The notes under the pieces were generated by a model. That model was not told the DNA's origin. It made no database searches and was given only the letters and a program-made list of their open reading frames with translations. A DNA stretch of 50,571 nucleotides, taken from Bifidobacterium avesanii (lineage in GTDB: Bacteria > Actinomycetota > Actinomycetes > Actinomycetales > Bifidobacteriaceae). Shown in pieces: positions 46,642 to 50,571 of the stretch. The translations under genes were made by a program, and so were the position numbers. Location of the stretch: positions 1 through 50,571 of the forward strand of contig NZ_WBSN01000019.1 in the NCBI RefSeq assembly GCF_009299475.1, written 5' to 3'. Numbering within the stretch: position 1 is the first letter of the stretch; every line of letters begins with the position of its first letter.

Positions 46642-47484
46642 TCAGAAGTTGAAGTTGTCGGGGTCGGAGCCCTGACGGCGGTTGATGCCGAGGTTGGACA
46701 GGGCGTGCATGTCGTCGTCGGACAGGGTGAAGTCGAACACGTCGAAGTTCTGGCGGATGCGCTCGGCGTGGATGGACTTGGGGATCACGACCACGCCGCG
46801 CTGCAGGTGCCAGCGGATGATCGCCTGCGCGGGCGACTTGCCGTACTTCGCGGCCACCGCGGCCACGGTCGGGTTGTCGAGCAGGCTGCCGCCGGTGCCG
46901 CCGAGCGGGCTCCACGCCTCCACGGCGATGCCCTGCGAGCGGTCCCAGTCGATGAGCTCCTGGTTCGGGAACTGCGGGCTGGACTCGATCTGGTCGGCCG
47001 CCGGGGTGAGGTCGGAGAACGAGCGCAGCTCCTCGATGTGGTGGCGGTGGAAGTTGCTCACGCCGATCGCGCGGATGCGGCGCTCGTTGTACAGCTCCTC
47101 CATCTGCTCCCACGCCTTCTGCCAGCCGTTGGCCGGCCAGTGGATGAGGTAGAGGTCCACGTAGTCGGTGCCGAGGCGGTCGAGGCTTTCGAAGAACGCG
47201 TCGCGGGCGCGGCCGTCGCGCACGTCCTGGTTCCACAGCTTCGTGGTCAGGAAGACGTCGCGGCGCTTCACGCCGGATTCGCGCATGCCCTGTCCCACGG
47301 ACTCCTCGTTGTTGTAGGCGCGGGCCGTGTCGATGTGGCGGTATCCGGCCTCGAGCGCCCAGCGCACGGCGTCGACGGTCTCCTCGCCCTCCTTGGTGCG
47401 GAACACGCCCAGGCCGAGCTGCGGGATGGTGATGCCGTTGTTCAGCGTGACGGTGGGCTGGGCGACGGCGGACTGATCGGTCAT
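46642..47484 (-). CDS. Aldo/keto reductase (AKR5 / 2,5-diketogluconate-reductase type)
   Basis: A 280-residue NADPH-dependent oxidoreductase. The catalytic tetrad is present: D52 and Y57 in HIDTARAYNNEE, K82 in TTKLWN, and H115 in LIHWPANG. IPKSIHAERIRQNF is the cofactor-binding signature. The exact substrate cannot be read. I chose the ATG at 47484, which follows AAAGGAGG, over an in-frame ATG 8 codons upstream. A palindrome overlaps the likely start of transcription. Confidence 0.92.
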   Translation of the reverse strand: MTDQSAVAQPTVTLNNGITIPQLGLGVFRTKEGEETVDAVRWALEAGYRHIDTARAYNNEESVGQGMRESGVKRRDVFLTTKLWNQDVRDGRARDAFFESLDRLGTDYVDLYLIHWPANGWQKAWEQMEELYNERRIRAIGVSNFHRHHIEELRSFSDLTPAADQIESSPQFPNQELIDWDRSQGIAVEAWSPLGGTGGSLLDNPTVAAVAAKYGKSPAQAIIRWHLQRGVVVIPKSIHAERIRQNFDVFDFTLSDDDMHALSNLGINRRQGSDPDNFNF

Positions 47485-47508
47485 GACTGCCTCCTTTGAC
47501 AGGTTCAT

Positions 47509-47534
47509 GCGGTCGTACGAACGCTTTCATCATA
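47509..47534 (-). promoter_or_regulatory. Promoter and operator-like palindrome of the reductase gene
   Basis: The near-perfect palindrome GCGGTCGTACGAACGC (47509-47524; one mismatched pair) lies where transcription would start from the -10 TATGAT (47529-47534, minus strand). A -35 is weak. It shares CGTACGAACG with the site before the MFS gene at 16168. Confidence 0.4.
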
Positions 47535-47685
47535 GCCGCGGGACGCCGCGGACGCCGTCCGCTTTGCCTCGGGTTGCAGGAGGGGCGCGGGGAATGCGCC
47601 GCCCATGGTGCGCCCAGAGCGTATTCATCTTTCTGTAAGGTTCGTCCCATAGCATGGGGAATACCAATACCGAGAAGGAGCCAAC

Positions 47686-48552
47686 ATGACGTTCGGTCGC
47701 ATTCCCGAAAACAGCAATCAGAATCAGACCCCGTACGGACAGCCGTACGCCGGGCAGCAGTATCAGCAGACGCAGTACCAGCAGCAGGCGCAGTACGCCC
47801 CCAACAACTACAACTACGCGCAGGGCGGCGCGGGGACCGCCGCCATGGACGCGACCGCGGCCTATTCCTACGAGTCCTATGAGAAGGCCAAGCGCGTCTC
47901 CATCGCCAAGGCCTACGGCGAGATGACCATCGGCCTGCTCGTCACCGCGGCCGTGGCCGTGCTCACCGAGGCGACCGGCGCGCTGTACGCGTTCCTGTCC
48001 GTCACCGGCGTGCTGGGCTGGATCGGCCTGGCCATCGTGCAGGTCGCGCTGGCCCTGTACATGGGCGCGCGGATCATGAAGATCTCCCCCGCCACCGCGC
48101 GCGTGATGTTCTACGTGTACGCCGCGCTCATGGGCTTCACGCTCAGCTCGATCTTCGCGGTGTACAGTCTGGGCAACATCGGCGTGTGCCTCGCCCTGTG
48201 CGCCGGGTTCTTCTTCGCGCTGACCATGCTCGGCCTCACCACGAAGTTCGACATGCTCAAGGCGGGCCCCATCCTGCTTGTGGGCCTCGTCGTGCTCATC
48301 GTCTCCCAGCTGCTCGTGGCGTGGCTCTTCCCCTCGGACGGCGCCATGCAGCTCATCGCCGCGATCGGCGTGGTCCTGTTCGCCGGCATGACCGTGTACG
48401 ACGCGCAGTCCACGCGCGCGATCTTCCGCCAGTACCAGAACGACGGCCCGGAGATGATCCAGAAGGTGTCGATCATCTGCGCGCTGAACCTGTACCTCGA
48501 CTTCGTGAACATGTTCCTGTACCTGCTGCAGCTGTTCGGCAACCGCGACTGA
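47686..48552 (+). CDS. Bax inhibitor-1 / YccA family membrane protein
   Basis: A 288-residue integral membrane protein with about seven hydrophobic helices from residue 75 on. The first 60 residues are a Gln/Tyr/Asn-rich, low-complexity tail (QYQQTQYQQQAQYAP). The BI-1 signature appears in YDAQSTRAIFRQYQ and the end ALNLYLDFVNMFLYLLQLFG. Family members are linked to calcium leak or FtsH regulation; the role here is unknown. The ATG follows AAGGAG. Confidence 0.9.
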   Translation: MTFGRIPENSNQNQTPYGQPYAGQQYQQTQYQQQAQYAPNNYNYAQGGAGTAAMDATAAYSYESYEKAKRVSIAKAYGEMTIGLLVTAAVAVLTEATGALYAFLSVTGVLGWIGLAIVQVALALYMGARIMKISPATARVMFYVYAALMGFTLSSIFAVYSLGNIGVCLALCAGFFFALTMLGLTTKFDMLKAGPILLVGLVVLIVSQLLVAWLFPSDGAMQLIAAIGVVLFAGMTVYDAQSTRAIFRQYQNDGPEMIQKVSIICALNLYLDFVNMFLYLLQLFGNRD

Positions 48553-48604
48553 TGCGATCGGCGGCTCGATCGGCCAGCCGACTGAGCCGCCGATTCACCG
48601 GAAG

Positions 48605-48632
48605 GCCCGGCCTTTTTCAGGCCGGGCTTTTT
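48605..48632 (+). terminator. Rho-independent terminator after the BI-1 gene
   Basis: GCCCGGCCT (48605-48613) and AGGCCGGGC (48619-48627) form a 9-bp stem with a 5-base loop followed by five T, 53 bases after the stop. Confidence 0.93.
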
Positions 48633-48743
48633 CACATCCGTCCGCAATGTCCATTCCCAACGCCCATCCGCCGTCCGTTTCCGCTCGTCTGCGATGCGGG
48701 AGACGGGCGGGCGCCGTCACACGGGCGGATTAGCGTAGGACGA

Positions 48744-49760
48744 ATGAAGAGCAAAGAACTGGGCGGCATGCTGTGCCTGCTGCTGACCGCGTTGATCTGG
48801 GGTTTCGCGTTCGTCTCCCAAGTGCAGGGCATGGACACCATGACGCCCCTGTTCTTCAACGCCGTCCGATTCAGTCTGGGCGCAGTTTCGCTCGTGCCGA
48901 TTCTCCTCGTCACCGGCCGGAAAAAGGACGGCGGCGGCGGGCCCGCGACCGGCAGCATGGGCGGCGGGAGGAAACCCGGCTGGCGGACGAACCCGGCCGT
49001 CGTCGGCGCGATCTGCGGCGCGTTCCTCTTCACGGCGAGCACGCTGCAGCAGTACGGCATCCTCTACGGGCGCTCGGCCGGGCAGGCCGGGTTCATCACC
49101 GCGCTGTACATCGTGCTCGTGCCGCTGCTGGCCTTCGTGTTCCTGCGCCGGCGCGTCACCGCCATGGTGGGCGTGGCCGTGGCCGTCTCCGTGGTCGGCT
49201 TCTACCTGCTGTGCATCACCGACGGGTTCGGCTCGCTCACGCTCGCGGACCTGCTGCTGCTGTTCACCGCGTTCCTGTTCGCCGCGCACATTCTGGTGAT
49301 CGACGAGCTCGGTTCGGCCGTGGACGCGCTCAAACTGTCGTTCGCCCAGTTCGTCACCACCGCGGCTCTGAGCTGGATCGGTTCGTTCATCGAGGGCTCG
49401 GTGAATTGGGACGGGGCGCTGGCCGCGTGGATCCCGATCCTGTACGCGGGCCTCGGTTCGGTGGGCGTGGCGTACACATTGCAGGTGGTGGGCCAGCAGT
49501 GGGTGCCGCCGACCCGCGCGTCGCTGATCATGAGCCTCGAATCGTTCTTCTCGGTCGTCGGCGGGGCGCTGTTTCTGGGCGAGGTCATGACGCCGCGCGG
49601 CTATCTCGGATGCGCGCTCATCTTCGCGGGCACCATGCTCGCGCAGGCGCCGGCCAAACTGCCGCGGTGGATGGCCCGCACGCCGGAGGCGGCGAACACA
49701 TCGGATGCAATGAACGCAACGGATGCGACGGGCCAATCGGGAAAGGACGACCGGTCATGA
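48744..49760 (+). CDS. EamA-type DMT family transporter
   Basis: A 338-residue membrane protein with about ten hydrophobic helices in two EamA halves; the first starts LLLTALIWGFAFVSQVQGMD and the second LYAGLGSVGVAYTLQVVGQQ. A Gly/Arg-rich cytoplasmic loop lies near residues 60-90. DMT exporters and importers move amino acids, nucleotide precursors or drugs; no substrate can be assigned. The C-terminus ends in an unusual Asn/Ala/Thr/Asp-rich tail with NATDA-like repeats. The start has only a short GTAGGA before it. The TGA overlaps the dtd ATG (ATGA), so the two are translationally coupled. Confidence 0.88.
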   Translation: MKSKELGGMLCLLLTALIWGFAFVSQVQGMDTMTPLFFNAVRFSLGAVSLVPILLVTGRKKDGGGGPATGSMGGGRKPGWRTNPAVVGAICGAFLFTASTLQQYGILYGRSAGQAGFITALYIVLVPLLAFVFLRRRVTAMVGVAVAVSVVGFYLLCITDGFGSLTLADLLLLFTAFLFAAHILVIDELGSAVDALKLSFAQFVTTAALSWIGSFIEGSVNWDGALAAWIPILYAGLGSVGVAYTLQVVGQQWVPPTRASLIMSLESFFSVVGGALFLGEVMTPRGYLGCALIFAGTMLAQAPAKLPRWMARTPEAANTSDAMNATDATGQSGKDDRS

Positions 49761-50236
49761 GAATCGTATTGCAGCGGGTCAGCCAGGCCAGCGTGGACGT
49801 GGTGGACGAGGCGACCGGCGAGGTCGACCCCACGTTCGAGCCGCAGCAGATCGGGCTCGGCTACATGCTGCTCGTGGGCGTGTCCGACGAGGACGGCGAC
49901 CGCGAGATCGCGTGGCTGGCGCACAAGATCGCGAACCTCAGGGTGTTCGAGGATGCGCAGGGCAAGATGAACCGTTCCATTCAGGACGTGGGCGGCGAGA
50001 TCCTGTCGATCTCCCAGTTCACGCTGTTCGGCGACGTGCGCCGCGGCAACCGGCCGAGCTTCGTGAAGGCCAGCAAGCCGGAGCACGCGGACATCACGTG
50101 GATCAAGTTCAACGAGGCGCTGCGCTCGTGCGGCATTCCGGTGCGCGAGGGGCGGTTCGGGGCTCACATGCGCGTGGGCCTCGTCAACGACGGGCCGGTC
50201 ACGATCGTCATGGACACCGACGAGCTGCTCAAGTAG
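49757..50236 (+). CDS. dtd: D-aminoacyl-tRNA deacylase
   Basis: A 159-residue proofreading enzyme that removes D-amino acids (and glycine from tRNA-Ala) from tRNAs. The family motifs SQFTLFGD (about 87-94) and the C-terminal NDGPVTIVMDT (NxGPVT) are intact, and MRIVLQRVSQASV is the standard N-terminus. A short acidic insert near residue 20 (DEATGEVDP) is a variable loop. It overlaps the upstream DMT gene by four bases. Confidence 0.95.
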   Translation: MRIVLQRVSQASVDVVDEATGEVDPTFEPQQIGLGYMLLVGVSDEDGDREIAWLAHKIANLRVFEDAQGKMNRSIQDVGGEILSISQFTLFGDVRRGNRPSFVKASKPEHADITWIKFNEALRSCGIPVREGRFGAHMRVGLVNDGPVTIVMDTDELLK

Positions 50237-50281
50237 CGTCCCATTCCCGCGCCGTCCTTGCGCGTCTCCGGACCGGGAGCG

Positions 50282-50405
50282 TTCCGTTGGACCGGGAGCG
50301 GATCATTGGACAGGGAGCGGGCACTCCCCGTCCAACGGAATGCGTTTCCCTGCAACGGCGCCGTTTTCAGACCTCCCGGACAGGGAGTGCCCGCTCCCTG
50401 TCCGG
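50282..50405. repeat. Cluster of palindromes built on GGACAGGGAGCGG
   Basis: A 21-bp arm at 50308-50328 is repeated in reverse complement at 50383-50403. Each copy also sits in a local hairpin; the right one, CCGGACAGGGAG-TGCCCG-CTCCCTGTCCGG (50376-50405), is a perfect 12-bp stem. A further near-perfect inverted pair based on TTCCGTTGGAC joins 50282-50298 with 50324-50340. A run of A follows the right hairpin on the plus strand, so it does not look like a plus-strand terminator. Confidence 0.8.
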
Positions 50406-50450
50406 AAAAAACGGAAAAACACGCCCCGGTCCGGGAATGCGCGCTGTATT

Positions 50451-50571
50451 GTCTTGGGGCATACTTGACGTATGTCTCGGGGCATTGTTGACACGGTCTC
50501 CTGGGGCATGGTTTACATGTGTCCTGGGGCATCGTTGACGCCGGGTATGGGTTTGCGGTACTGGTAGTCGC
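50451..50571. mobile_element. Probable IS481-type insertion sequence end (partial)
   Basis: Four copies of a (C/T)NGGGGCAT-NN-TT(G/T)AC motif start at 50456, 50479, 50503 and 50526 (spacing 23, 24 and 23 bases). Such ladders of about 23 bp at the ends of actinobacterial IS481-type elements are probably transposase binding sites. No transposase is inside the window. The family name is an inference from the ladder. Confidence 0.6.

Larger units (their letters stand above)
50237..50571. other. Gene-free right end: palindromic repeats and IS terminus
   Basis: No gene is seen. The first part (50282-50405) contains clustered palindromes; the second (50451 to the edge) contains an array of short repeats of an IS end. 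Both are listed separately. Confidence 0.7.

Noticed and set aside
50451..50571. Possible CRISPR array at the right edge
   Set aside because: Units are degenerate, abut each other at about 23 bases and lack spacers of distinct sequence; an IS end fits better.

Overview
The window looks like chromosomal core DNA from a high-GC actinobacterium, most likely a Bifidobacterium. The pointers are dense high-GC coding, the gene content and order (recA-recX beside DUF3046, clgR, cinA, pgsA and ftsK; miaB-miaA; sigA beside parE and a DUF4192 gene; sepH, dut and DUF4193 together; a PASTA kinase beside a polyprenyl synthase), and a type-A RNase P RNA. The genus is inferred from gene families and layout, not from a search. 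Both edges look like insertion-sequence ends: the last codons of an IS3-type transposase at the left and a ladder of 23-24 bp repeats resembling an IS481-type terminus at the right. The window may therefore be a contig bounded by repeats.

Layout. 1-5.3 kb: IS3 remnant, rel (ppGpp synthetase/hydrolase), dut, a DUF4193 zinc-ribbon gene and sepH. 5.3-14.1 kb: a phosphodiesterase-type hydrolase, parC and the large helicase gene lhr, whose start codon sits inside a LexA-box-like palindrome. 14.2-19.4 kb: a small DUF3800-like gene, an MFS transporter, aspA and an AlbA_2/ATPase regulator; the first and last of these look like accessory genes. 19.4-25.5 kb: parE, sigA, a DUF4192 gene and a polyprenyl diphosphate synthase. 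25.5-30.2 kb: a PASTA Ser/Thr kinase, an acyltransferase, a membrane protein and trpD. 30.4-34.8 kb: secA, long-form hpf and rnpB. 35.1-42.5 kb, all on the minus strand: ftsK, pgsA, cinA, clgR, DUF3046, recA and recX. 42.5-50.2 kb: a small membrane protein, miaB-miaA, a small alarmone synthetase, an aldo/keto reductase, a Bax-inhibitor-1 family protein, a DMT transporter and dtd.

How it works together. Most genes are housekeeping: stringent response (rel and the small alarmone synthetase), ribosome hibernation (hpf), chromosome topology and segregation (parC, parE, ftsK), cell division (sepH), DNA repair (recA, recX, probably lhr), the primary sigma factor, protein export (secA), tRNA modification and proofreading (miaA, miaB, dtd), and lipid and isoprenoid synthesis (pgsA, plsC, idsA). 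Regulation that can be read directly includes a canonical SOS box over the recA -35 region, a near-identical box over the lhr start, an inverted repeat upstream of clgR, a palindrome over the likely sigA -10, and several starts lying about 6-7 bases after a -10 element, as expected for leaderless mRNAs. The gaps hold several unexplained palindromic or tandem repeats. I found no CRISPR array, prophage or clear tRNA gene. The least explained elements are the lhr box, the DUF3800-like gene, the 50-base hairpin repeats after rnpB and the structured ftsK upstream region.
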